This document shows positions 45,260 to 53,481 of a DNA stretch of 64,000 bases, piece by piece. The DNA comes from Noviluteimonas caseinilytica (GTDB lineage: Bacteria; Pseudomonadota; Gammaproteobacteria; Xanthomonadales; Xanthomonadaceae). The number at the start of each line of letters is the position of its first letter. Position 1 is the stretch's first letter. A program made the translations under genes and the position numbers. The stretch covers positions 1,922,001 through 1,986,000 of the forward strand of contig NZ_AP024545.1 of assembly GCF_018406605.1 (NCBI RefSeq). Direction: 5' to 3'. Under the pieces are notes generated by a model. The model worked only from the letters and a program-made list of their open reading frames with translations, did no database searches and had not been told where the DNA came from.

Positions 45260-47521
45260 ATGCGCCTGCTCCCCGCGACGCTTACCCTTGCCATCCTGTC
45301 CGTCCTCTCCGCCAACGCACACGCGATCACCGTCGACGGCAAGATCGATCCCGCCGAATGGCAGGGCGCCCAGCACGTCACCGATTTCCGCATCACCCAG
45401 CCGCTGACCGGCGCGCCCGGTTCGCAGCCCACCGAAGCCTGGATCCTCGCCACGCCCGAAGGCCTGGCCATCGGCTTCCGCAACACGCAGCCCTCGTCGA
45501 TCCCGCGCAACAACCAGAAGATCCGCCGCGACGAACAGGCGCAGGTGGATCGCAACAATTTGATGATCAACTTCGACGGGGGGCGCACCGGTTACAACTT
45601 CATGGTGTCGTCCACCGACGGCATCAACGACGCGATCATCACCAACGAGAACAGCTTCAGCACCGACTGGGACGGCAACTGGCAGCACGCCGCCACGCAG
45701 GACGCGGACGGCTGGTCGAGCGAAATGCTCATCCCCTGGTACATCGCGCCGATGGACAAGGGCGCCAACGGCAAGCGCACCTTCCACATCTACCTCGACC
45801 GCGTGATCGGCAGCACCGGCGAACGCGCGGCGTGGCCGGCGGCGAGCTTCGAGCGCCCGCGCTTCTTGTCGGACTTCATCGCCATCGAAGTGCCCGAGTA
45901 CAACAAGGCGCTGATCGCGATCACGCCGTACGTGTCGGGCGTGTACGACAACGTCAACCTCGATGGCACGCTGGACGCCGGCGCCGACATCCTGTGGAAG
46001 CCCAATGGCCAGTTCCAGCTGACGGCCACGATCAACCCGGACTTCGGCCAGGTCGAAAGCGACGACATCGTCGTCAACTTCAGCGCCAACGAAACCTTCT
46101 TCAGCGACAAGCGCCCGTTCTTCACCGAGAACCAGGGCCCGTTCGAATTCACCACGCCGTCCGACTTCAGCCAGCTCGTCTACACGCGCCGCGTGGGCGG
46201 CCCGACGGACGACGGCACCGGCGCGGGCGACATCACCGCGGCGGTCAAGGCCAACGGATCGTTCGGCGCCACGCACTACGGCGTGATGCTGGCGCAGGAA
46301 GCGGACGAGGTGGGGCGCAACTTCAGCGCGTTCCGCCTGAGCCACGACTTCTCCAAGCAGAGCATCGGCATGATGGTCACGGAAGTGGACCGTCCGTACT
46401 TCGATCGCAAGGCAACCGTCCTGGGCTTCGACCAGAACTGGCGCCCGAACGAAAAGCTGAGCATCCAGAACCGCCTGATCTTCAGCGACATCGACGAAGG
46501 CGACATCACCTCGCCCTCGATCGGCAAGACCGAGAAGGGCGACGGCTTCACCACCATCATCGATTACGAGATGGACCACGGCTGGCGCCAGCAGTGGCTG
46601 GGCATGCATTTCAGCGACAGCCTGCAGATCAACGACTTCGGCTACCTGTCGCGCAACAACATGAACTACGCGCACTGGCAGGTGATGAAGCGCATCACCG
46701 GCATGCCGCAGACCTCGAAGTATTCCTCGCACGACTGGCGCTGGCGCATCAGCGGCAGCAACAACGACCACGGGCTGGATTTGCAGCGCCAGTTCCGCAC
46801 CAGCGTGTCCAACCAGATGCGCGACGGCGACAACTCCTACGCGCAGATCAACCTCAACACGTCGGGCTACGACGACCGCCTGCTGCGCGGCAACGGCATC
46901 GTGCGCACGCCCTCCAACTTCAACGCCTTCGCCGAACGCAACTGGGCGCGCCAGGGCAACTGGGCGTTCTACGCCAACTTCGGGGCCAACAACTCCGGCA
47001 TCGGCAACGACCAGAACGACCGCCACGTGGGCTGGAATACGCAGTTCCAGCCGACGTACTTCATCAGCGACGCCTTCAGCATCTACACCACGCTCTACTT
47101 CGAGAGCACGCCGCAGTGGATGCTGTGGGAGGGCGACAACCTGCTGGGCACGTTCGACGAACACGCCACGCAAGTGGATGCGGGCCTGAACTGGAACATC
47201 GGCAGCCAGCACGAACTGCGCGTCAAGATGCAGTCGCTGGGCCTGGACGCGAAGGTGCGCCAGGCATGGCGCGCCGCACCGGACGGCACGCCGATCCCGA
47301 CCAACGATCCGATCAACGACTTCAGCCTGAGCAACCTGGGCTTCCAGGTGCGCTACCGGTGGGAGTTCAAGCCGTTGTCGTACCTCTATGTCGTGTACGG
47401 CCGCGGCGGCGACCTGTTCAACGAGTTCTCCGAGGATGCCAACGACGCGCTGCGCGACAGCTTCGATCTGCGCGATTCGGAACAGTTCCTCGTGAAGCTG
47501 AGCTACCGCTTCGAGCTTTAA
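45260..47521 (+). CDS. DUF5916 outer-membrane protein with CBM9-like N-terminal domain
   Basis: 753 residues with a signal peptide (LLPATLTLAILSVLSANAHA). The N-terminal domain (about 25-215) matches the carbohydrate-binding/CBM9-like fold: ITVDGKIDPAEWQGAQHV and ATPEGLAIGFRN. The remaining part is a long beta-barrel with alternating polar and aromatic residues, ending in Phe-Glu-Leu. DUF5916 proteins are outer-membrane barrels of unknown function, common in xanthomonads. Start ATG at 45260; an upstream in-frame TTG at 45248 is less likely. The stop is shared with the neighbour (see 47518). Confidence 0.9.
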   Translation: MRLLPATLTLAILSVLSANAHAITVDGKIDPAEWQGAQHVTDFRITQPLTGAPGSQPTEAWILATPEGLAIGFRNTQPSSIPRNNQKIRRDEQAQVDRNNLMINFDGGRTGYNFMVSSTDGINDAIITNENSFSTDWDGNWQHAATQDADGWSSEMLIPWYIAPMDKGANGKRTFHIYLDRVIGSTGERAAWPAASFERPRFLSDFIAIEVPEYNKALIAITPYVSGVYDNVNLDGTLDAGADILWKPNGQFQLTATINPDFGQVESDDIVVNFSANETFFSDKRPFFTENQGPFEFTTPSDFSQLVYTRRVGGPTDDGTGAGDITAAVKANGSFGATHYGVMLAQEADEVGRNFSAFRLSHDFSKQSIGMMVTEVDRPYFDRKATVLGFDQNWRPNEKLSIQNRLIFSDIDEGDITSPSIGKTEKGDGFTTIIDYEMDHGWRQQWLGMHFSDSLQINDFGYLSRNNMNYAHWQVMKRITGMPQTSKYSSHDWRWRISGSNNDHGLDLQRQFRTSVSNQMRDGDNSYAQINLNTSGYDDRLLRGNGIVRTPSNFNAFAERNWARQGNWAFYANFGANNSGIGNDQNDRHVGWNTQFQPTYFISDAFSIYTTLYFESTPQWMLWEGDNLLGTFDEHATQVDAGLNWNIGSQHELRVKMQSLGLDAKVRQAWRAAPDGTPIPTNDPINDFSLSNLGFQVRYRWEFKPLSYLYVVYGRGGDLFNEFSEDANDALRDSFDLRDSEQFLVKLSYRFEL

Positions 47522-48246
47522 GGGCGCGCCGGGAAGCCGTAGACGATTTCGCCGACGACGACGTCGCGGTCCATCGTCGGGTACTTCGGATCATCGCTCC
47601 ACACCTCGCCCTCGCCTTCCGGCAGGGCGATCGTGTCCGGCAGGTCCGGACGCTCGCGCAGCGAGAAGCGGCCCTGGCCGGGCATCGGTTGCAGGTGGCC
47701 GTTGTTCCAGTTCGATACCGTGCCGCCGTAATCCCAGCCGAAGCCCGAGAACTGGATGCGCTTGCCGTTGCGCGCCACGATCTCCGACAGCGGCATGCCC
47801 ATGTGCACGCCGCTGGGCAACTTCCAGTGCGATTCCCCGTCCAGCACGCGCACCAGCGACAAAGCGTGCATCTGGTCGTCGTGGAAGTACAGGTACAGGC
47901 GACGCGTCGGATCGTGCGGATACAGGATCGCGCCGGGCACCAGGTCTTCCGCGCCCGGCACCTGGCCCACTTCGATGTTCACCGCGCCGAAGCGCTTGCG
48001 CAGGGAATCGATCGAATCGTCGCTGCCCAGCTTCGCCGGCAACACGTCGTCGCCCGCGACCGGTGCAGGCGGTGCAACCGGTGGCGGCGGGCCCGGCGGC
48101 GGCGTGGTGGCGACCGGTGCGACGGTGGCGGCGTGCGCGATCGTCGCAGGCGTGGCGGCCACATCGTGCTTGCCCGCGTCGCGATTGCACGCCGCGCCGA
48201 ACACCGCGCACCCCAGCACGATGGCAAGCGCAACACGCCGCTTCAC
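47518..48246 (-). CDS. Uncharacterised lipoprotein, Pro-rich linker
   Basis: 242 residues from GTG 48246. Lipobox VFGAAC places an acylated cysteine near residue 17, followed by a Pro-rich linker (PPPGPPPPVAPPAPV). The mature domain is unrecognised: IDSLRKRFGAVNIEVGQVPGAEDLVPGAILYPHDPTRRLYLYFHD resembles a periplasmic sensor-like fold only by eye. The GTG overlaps the next lipoprotein stop (GTGA, 48243-48246). Its TAA stop shares all but one base with the TAA of the DUF5916 gene (TTAA at 47518-47521). Confidence 0.75.
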   Translation of the reverse strand: MKRRVALAIVLGCAVFGAACNRDAGKHDVAATPATIAHAATVAPVATTPPPGPPPPVAPPAPVAGDDVLPAKLGSDDSIDSLRKRFGAVNIEVGQVPGAEDLVPGAILYPHDPTRRLYLYFHDDQMHALSLVRVLDGESHWKLPSGVHMGMPLSEIVARNGKRIQFSGFGWDYGGTVSNWNNGHLQPMPGQGRFSLRERPDLPDTIALPEGEGEVWSDDPKYPTMDRDVVVGEIVYGFPARP

Positions 48247-48932
48247 TGCGCGAGCTCCCGCAGGTCGGCCGACGCGATGCGCCATTGCTTCTGTTCCTCG
48301 GTCGCGCCATCCACCACCGAACGCCGCAGCGTGTATGCGCCGACGTAGCGATGCGTCTTCCCGTCCTTGTCCGTGGATTCCAGCGACACCGGGATCTCGA
48401 TGAAGCGCGAACCCACCGCGCCTTCCACGCGTGCCGGGGAATCGAGCGTGGCTTCCACCTTCTGCGTGTTCGCGAAGCCCGCGGCGAACTGGTCCGCCGA
48501 TTGCCCGCTCGCGCGCCCGCCGTCGCTCCACAGGCCGTAGGCCGTCGCGAAATCGCGTTCCTCGATCGCCGAGTAGTACTGGTCGATCACCGCCACCGCA
48601 TCCTGCGCGGTGGGTTCGCCGGACGGGTTGGGTGCATCGGCATCGATCTGGCCGTCGCCGTCTTCGTCCAGGCCCGCTTCCGGGTTGTCGTCGGTCGCCA
48701 CGTCGTCCGCCTGCGCCACGCTGCCTTCGATCGCCACGTCGCCCGGGCCCGGCGCGTCGGGCATGCCGGTGACCGATCCCTTCGCGCCTGCGGGCGCCGG
48801 CAACGCATCGGCGGTGGAACCATCGGGATTGCGCGCGCCCGGGCCGCCCTTGTCGCCGCACGCGGCGAGCAGCAGGACGCACGCGATCAGCGCGCAGGCA
48901 ATCGTGGTGGACAGGGCAGGGCGGAAGCGCAT
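48243..48932 (-). CDS. Uncharacterised lipoprotein with Asp/Gly-rich segment
   Basis: 229 residues from ATG 48932. Signal and lipobox VLLLAAC put the acyl-Cys near residue 25. An acidic low-complexity segment DDNPEAGLDEDGDGQIDADAPN resembles a calcium-binding-type acidic loop and precedes a structured C-terminal domain (VIDQYYSAIEERDFATAYGLWSDGGR, similar to NTF2-like pseudo-enzymes by eye). Function unknown. Overlaps the downstream lipoprotein by GTGA. Confidence 0.75.
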   Translation of the reverse strand: MRFRPALSTTIACALIACVLLLAACGDKGGPGARNPDGSTADALPAPAGAKGSVTGMPDAPGPGDVAIEGSVAQADDVATDDNPEAGLDEDGDGQIDADAPNPSGEPTAQDAVAVIDQYYSAIEERDFATAYGLWSDGGRASGQSADQFAAGFANTQKVEATLDSPARVEGAVGSRFIEIPVSLESTDKDGKTHRYVGAYTLRRSVVDGATEEQKQWRIASADLRELAQ

Positions 48933-48951
48933 GCGGGATTCCCTTCGCGGA

Positions 48952-49515
48952 TCATTGGTCGAGGTGGAGGGTGACGACGCCATCGCCGATCGTCGTCTCA
49001 CCGATGCGACGGCCGGCCATGCGTCCCCACACAGTATCGTCGAGACGGTACACCGGCTCCTCGCGCGCGTATTCGCCGAGCCACTGGTTGAGCAGGCTGC
49101 GGGTCGCGTCGTTAATGCGACCGCCCAGCATCGGCACGTCCACGCCGACGAGCGCGGGATCGGCCAGGTGCAGGCCGCGCGTCTGCGGATCGAAGCGCAG
49201 GCCGCTCTGCAGCGCGAAGTGCCCGGCGGGCGAATGCGAGTCCATGCCCATGCCGCCCACGCCGATGTCGAAGTCCAGCTGCAGGCGACCGCTGCCCTGC
49301 GGGATCGTCAGGCGCGGATGCATGAGCGTCAGCGTCACCAGGCCGCCGGCCTTGTCGTAGTCGCGCGGGAACCGGCGGTCGAGCTGCGACTGCAACTGCG
49401 GCGCGGTGAAGGTGACCTGGTTGCCGACCAGCGCGGACAGCGTGGTGCAGCCCGCGAGGACGGCGCCGAGCAACAGGAACAACAGGAGCAGCAGGATCGG
49501 GGCGGTGCGGCGCAT
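48952..49515 (-). CDS. DUF1439 lipoprotein
   Basis: 187 residues from ATG 49515. Lipobox LLGAVLAGC, acyl-Cys near residue 23. DUF1439 pattern: FTAPQLQSQLDRRFPRDYDKAGGLVTLTLMHPRLTIP and the LADPALVGVDVPMLGG segment. This family of outer-membrane lipoproteins (YceB-like) has no firm role. An ATG at 49527 is an alternative start. 19 bases downstream is the next lipoprotein gene start. Confidence 0.85.
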   Translation of the reverse strand: MRRTAPILLLLLFLLLGAVLAGCTTLSALVGNQVTFTAPQLQSQLDRRFPRDYDKAGGLVTLTLMHPRLTIPQGSGRLQLDFDIGVGGMGMDSHSPAGHFALQSGLRFDPQTRGLHLADPALVGVDVPMLGGRINDATRSLLNQWLGEYAREEPVYRLDDTVWGRMAGRRIGETTIGDGVVTLHLDQ

Positions 49516-49570
49516 GGCGGCCTCCATTGGACGTGGCGGCGAGCCTGCGCCGCCGTGCGTGAACCGGCGA

Positions 49571-49948
49571 TCAGCCGGCGGGCGCGTCGGCGCGCAGGCG
49601 TTCGATCGCCGCGACGAACGGCGCGCGCCCGGGCCACGGGCTGATCTTCCCGAGCCGTCGCTTGCCACGGAAGACCAGGAACGTCGGGATGCCATGCAGG
49701 CCGAAGCGCGTGCCCATGCGCGGATCGTCGTAGACGTTGTCGTGCAGCCACTCGACGTCGGGCCAGGCGAATGCATCGGGCGCGTGCAGCATCTGCTGCT
49801 TGGCGATGTCGCAGTTGGGGCAGTCGCGTCCCCACAGGAACAGGATGCGCAGGCGAGCGTCGTCGGGGAGCGCACCGTCGAGCTCGGCGTCGCGCACCAG
49901 GCGCATCGGGAAGGCGTCGAAGAAGTGCGGGACGATCGTGTCGCTCAT
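49571..49948 (-). CDS. Thioredoxin-fold protein
   Basis: 125 residues. Thioredoxin fold with redox motif Cys43-Pro-Asn-Cys46 (WGRDCPNCDIAK) and the cis-Pro segment HGIPTFLVFRG. No signal peptide, so cytoplasmic. It resembles thiol reductases that act on partners of unknown identity. It lies upstream of the DUF1439 gene by 55 bases on the same strand. Confidence 0.85.
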   Translation of the reverse strand: MSDTIVPHFFDAFPMRLVRDAELDGALPDDARLRILFLWGRDCPNCDIAKQQMLHAPDAFAWPDVEWLHDNVYDDPRMGTRFGLHGIPTFLVFRGKRRLGKISPWPGRAPFVAAIERLRADAPAG

Positions 49949-49982
49949 GCGCGAAAGAGTACGCCGCTTGCCGCGCGGGCAT

Positions 49983-50009
49983 AAAAAAAGCGCCCCGGAG
50001 GGCGCTTTT
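49983..50009 (-). terminator. Intrinsic terminator for the HU-like gene
   Basis: Reading the minus strand, GCGCCC/GGGCGC (50000-50005 and 49990-49995) form a stem with loop TCCG, followed by a run of seven T residues. It is 24 bases after the HU-like stop. Confidence 0.85.
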
Positions 50010-50032
50010 CATGAAGCAGTTGGATCGGCGCC

Positions 50033-50413
50033 TCAGGCGGCCGCGTCCTTGAGCTTCTTCAGCGGACGCACCTTGACCTTGACGGTCGCCGGCTTGGCTG
50101 CGAACCACTGCTCTTCCTTGGTGAACGGGTTGATGCCCTTGCGCTTCGGCTTCGCCGGAACGTTGACCACGGTGATCTTCAGCAGGCCCGGCAGGGTGAA
50201 AGCGCCCGCGCCCTTCTTGTTGACCGAACCGTGCACCGCACCTTCCAGCGCCGACATCACGGCGCGCACGTCGCGCGGCGCAACGCCGGAGGTTTCGGAA
50301 ATGTGCGCGACCAGGCCCGACTTGCCCAGCGCTTCCTTGATCGGCTTCGGCGCGGCCGACTTGGCTGCGGACTTCGGAGCGGCCTTCTTCGATGCGGCTT
50401 TCTTCTTCGCCAT
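50033..50413 (-). CDS. HU family DNA-binding protein with Lys/Ala-rich tail
   Basis: 126 residues. Residues 1-30 are Lys/Ala-rich (MAKKKAASKKAAPKSAAKSA), a histone-H1-like tail. The HU/IHF core follows (SGLVAHISETSGVAPRDVRAVMSALEGAVHGSV), with the beta-arm KGINPFTKEEQWFAAKPATVKVKVRPLKKLKD. The arm lacks the usual GRNPRTGE wording, so it is a divergent HU. Nucleoid-associated, binds DNA non-specifically (family). The frame extends upstream of ATG 50413, but the sequence there is not conserved. Confidence 0.9.
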   Translation of the reverse strand: MAKKKAASKKAAPKSAAKSAAPKPIKEALGKSGLVAHISETSGVAPRDVRAVMSALEGAVHGSVNKKGAGAFTLPGLLKITVVNVPAKPKRKGINPFTKEEQWFAAKPATVKVKVRPLKKLKDAAA

Positions 50414-50566
50414 GTGTGTCTTACTCGATGTGAGTTGATGGAATGCCTGGTTGTCCCCCTCGGCAGGCGGAATGTAGGGCATGCGCAGGTGGCCGCCAAG
50501 CCCCGCAGGCGGGTTTTTTCGGGTTTTTTTCAACGCGCGGACCAACGGACGCCCGCGCGCCTGTTG

Positions 50567-52648
50567 TCAATCGTCCTCCAGGCGGGGCTTGTAGGCCTCC
50601 ACCAGCCGCGATTGCACTTGCGCCGGCACGGGTTCGTAGTGGCTGAAATCCAGCGCATACCGGCCGCGCCCGGCGGTCACGGACTTCAATTCCGCCGCAT
50701 AGCCTTCCAGCTCCGACAGCGGGACTTGCGCCTTGATCACGATCTCGCCCCCGCGCGCGGCATCGGTGCCGCTGATGCGCGCACGCTTGGAGGACAGGCC
50801 GCCGCTGACGTCGCCCATGTGCTGTTCGGGCGCGTTGACCTGCAATTCCACGATGGGCTCGAGCACCTGCGGGCGCGCCTTGGCGATGGCGTCCAGGAAG
50901 GCTTTCTTGCCCGCCGCCACGAACGCCACTTCCTTGCTGTCCACGCTGTGGTGCTTGCCGTCGTAGACCACCACGCGCACGTCCTGCAGCGGATAGCCGG
51001 CCACCGCGCCGGTGTTCAACACCTGGCGCACGCCTTTCTCCACCGCGGGCATGAACTGGCCGGGGATGGTGCCGCCCTTGACCTCGTCGACGAACTCGAA
51101 GCCCTTGCCGCGCGGCAACGGTTCGATGCGCAGGAACACCTCACCGAACTGGCCCGCGCCGCCCGTCTGCTTCTTGTGGCGATGATGGCCTTCGGCCGGC
51201 GCGCTCACGGTTTCGCGATAGGCGATGCGCGGCGGGCGCGTTTTCACTTCCACGCCGTACTTGTCCTTCAGGCGCTGCAGCATCACGCGCAGGTGCAGGT
51301 CGGACAGGCCGCGCACGACGGTTTCGTTGAGTTCGCCGTGGTGTTCGACCGCGAACGCCGGGTCTTCCTCCGACAACTTGTGAAGCGCCGTGCCGAGCTT
51401 CTGCTCCTGGCCCTTGTGCGCCGCTTCCACCGCCAGGCCGAACATCGGCCGCGGGAAATCCATCGGCGCCAGGTGGATCTGGTCTTCGTCGTGCGTGTCG
51501 TGCAGCACCGCATCGAAGTGCAGGTCGTCGATCTTCGCGACCGCCGCGATGTCGCCGGGGATCGCTTCGGCGATCTCGACGTGGTCCTTGCCCTTGAGCT
51601 TGAACAGGTGGGCCACCTTGAACGGCTTGCGCCCGTCGTCGATGAACAACGAGGTGTCCTTCTTCACCGTGCCCTGGTAGACGCGGAAGATGCCGAGCTT
51701 GCCGACGAACGGATCGTTGATGATCTTGAAGACGTCGGCGATCACGTGCGCCTTCGGATCGGGCTTCGCGTCGATGTGTTCGGCGTCGTCGCCCGCGCCT
51801 TTCACGAACGGCGGCGGATTGCCTTCGCCCGGATGCGGGAACAGGCGGCCGGCGATCTCGAGCAGTTCGCGCACGCCCAGGCCGCTGCGCGCGGAGACGA
51901 AGCACACCGGCACCAGGTGGCCTTCGCGCAGGCATTGTTCGAACGCATCGTGCAGTTCCTGGCCGGACAGCCCGCCTTCGCCGAGGTCGAGGTAATGGTC
52001 CATCACCGTTTCGTTCACCTCGACGACCTGGTCGAGGATCTTCTGGTGCCAGTCGGCGACCGGGCCCAAATCGCTGTCGCCCTCGGCCACGGTGCCGCTG
52101 TAGCCGAAGCAGTCGACGATGCGCTTGCCGCCATCGGCGGGCAGGTTGAGCGGCAGCACTTCGGCGCCGAAGCTCTCGCGCAGTTCGCCGAGCACGCGCG
52201 CGCAGTCCGCATCGGCGTGGTCGATCTTGTTGACGACCACCACGCGGCACAGGTTGCGGGACCTGGCGTACTCCATCATGCGGCGCGTGCCGTATTCCAC
52301 GCCGGTGTCGGCGTCGACGACGATCGCCACGGTTTCCACCGCGGCGAGCGCGGAGAGCGTGGGGCCGCGGAAATCGGGATACCCGGGCGTGTCGATGAAG
52401 TTGGCGTGCACCGGGGCGTTGTCGGTGCCTGTGGTGCTGTAGTCGACGCTCGCGATCGCCGCATCGACGCTGTGCCCGCGTTCCTTCTCGATCGGATCGA
52501 AATCGGAAACCGTCGTGCCGCGTTCGATGCTGCCTGCCGTCTGGAGTGCGCCGCCGGCATGCAGCAGGGCTTCGAAGAGCATTGTTTTGCCGGCGCCGGG
52601 GTGGCCCGCAAGGGCCACGTTGCGGATGGTTTCGGTGGTGTAGGACAT
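50567..52648 (-). CDS. Elongation factor G-like translational GTPase
   Basis: 693 residues. G motifs: GHPGAGKTMLFEALL (P-loop), DTPGYPDFRG, and NKIDHADAD. EF-G domain order is kept, ending in AQVPLSELEGYAAELKSVTAGRGRYALDFSHYEPVP, but it diverges from canonical EF-G (for example ALAGHPGAGKT where EF-G has AHIDAGKT). It belongs to the EF-G-like group found in Actinobacteria and xanthomonads, whose role is not settled. ATG at 52648 chosen at the conserved SYTTETIRNVALAGH start. Isolated; GGGAGAG ribosome-binding site just upstream. Confidence 0.93.
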   Translation of the reverse strand: MSYTTETIRNVALAGHPGAGKTMLFEALLHAGGALQTAGSIERGTTVSDFDPIEKERGHSVDAAIASVDYSTTGTDNAPVHANFIDTPGYPDFRGPTLSALAAVETVAIVVDADTGVEYGTRRMMEYARSRNLCRVVVVNKIDHADADCARVLGELRESFGAEVLPLNLPADGGKRIVDCFGYSGTVAEGDSDLGPVADWHQKILDQVVEVNETVMDHYLDLGEGGLSGQELHDAFEQCLREGHLVPVCFVSARSGLGVRELLEIAGRLFPHPGEGNPPPFVKGAGDDAEHIDAKPDPKAHVIADVFKIINDPFVGKLGIFRVYQGTVKKDTSLFIDDGRKPFKVAHLFKLKGKDHVEIAEAIPGDIAAVAKIDDLHFDAVLHDTHDEDQIHLAPMDFPRPMFGLAVEAAHKGQEQKLGTALHKLSEEDPAFAVEHHGELNETVVRGLSDLHLRVMLQRLKDKYGVEVKTRPPRIAYRETVSAPAEGHHRHKKQTGGAGQFGEVFLRIEPLPRGKGFEFVDEVKGGTIPGQFMPAVEKGVRQVLNTGAVAGYPLQDVRVVVYDGKHHSVDSKEVAFVAAGKKAFLDAIAKARPQVLEPIVELQVNAPEQHMGDVSGGLSSKRARISGTDAARGGEIVIKAQVPLSELEGYAAELKSVTAGRGRYALDFSHYEPVPAQVQSRLVEAYKPRLEDD

Positions 52649-52901
52649 GAGGCCGTCTCTCCCGTGATGGGTTGCAAGAGGGCCGTCATGGCTGTCCGCA
52701 TCGGAAGCCTTGCCGTCCGAGCAGCGCGGGCTCGGCGGGCGGTCATGGCGGGTGAAACCTGGCTTGGAACGCCCGGCGTCACCGCCGGGACGCAAATCTC
52801 CCGCAGAGCCGGGGGGCGGTCAAGCGCTGCCGCGTCAACGTCCCGCAATCCCGCCCGGAGTAGGCTGCCCGCTCCCCCTTTCGACCCCTCGGAGCACCAC
52901 C

Positions 52902-53336
52902 ATGGCGATCACCCGTCACGCCAGCGCACATTGGGAAGGCGACCTCAAGACCGGCCAGGGCAAGCTGGACACGCCGCAGAGCGGCCTGATGACCGGCACG
53001 CGCTACGGCTTCAACTCGCGCTTCGGCGACGAGAAGGGCACCAATCCCGAAGAACTGATCGCCGCCGCGCACGCGGCCTGCTTCACGATGGCGTTGTCGG
53101 CCAAGTTGTCCGAAGCCGGCCATCCGCCGCAGGCGCTCGACACGAAGGCCGCCGTCGAACTGTCGATGGAAGGCGGCCCGACCATCAGCCAGATCCGCCT
53201 GACGACGACGGCGCGCGTGGACGGCCTGGATGCCACGAAGTTCCGCGCGATCGCCGACGATGCGAAGCAGAACTGCCCGGTCTCCAAGGCGCTGAGCGCG
53301 GTGCCGATCTCGCTGGACGCGCAGCTGCTCACCTGA
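52902..53336 (+). CDS. osmC: OsmC family peroxiredoxin
   Basis: 144 residues. Detoxifies organic hydroperoxides using a catalytic cysteine pair: Cys60 (AAHAACFTMAL) and Cys125 (AKQNCPVSKAL). Motifs: GEKGTNPEELIAAAHAAC variant here reads DEKGTNPEEL. The 253-bp upstream gap to the EF-G-like gene shows no gene, and a GGAG ribosome site lies at 52891. Confidence 0.95.
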   Translation: MAITRHASAHWEGDLKTGQGKLDTPQSGLMTGTRYGFNSRFGDEKGTNPEELIAAAHAACFTMALSAKLSEAGHPPQALDTKAAVELSMEGGPTISQIRLTTTARVDGLDATKFRAIADDAKQNCPVSKALSAVPISLDAQLLT

Positions 53337-53481
53337 CGCGCGGTGCATGCGCGTCGTCGCATCGCTGTCGGCGCGCTAAACCGTTGTGGTGCAAGCGTTT
53401 CCACGCCCGGGACATTCAGGGTGCATTGCCAGCACGGCGCCCACATTGCCCACCGCGCCATCCCGGCGCGTGGAGTCGACC

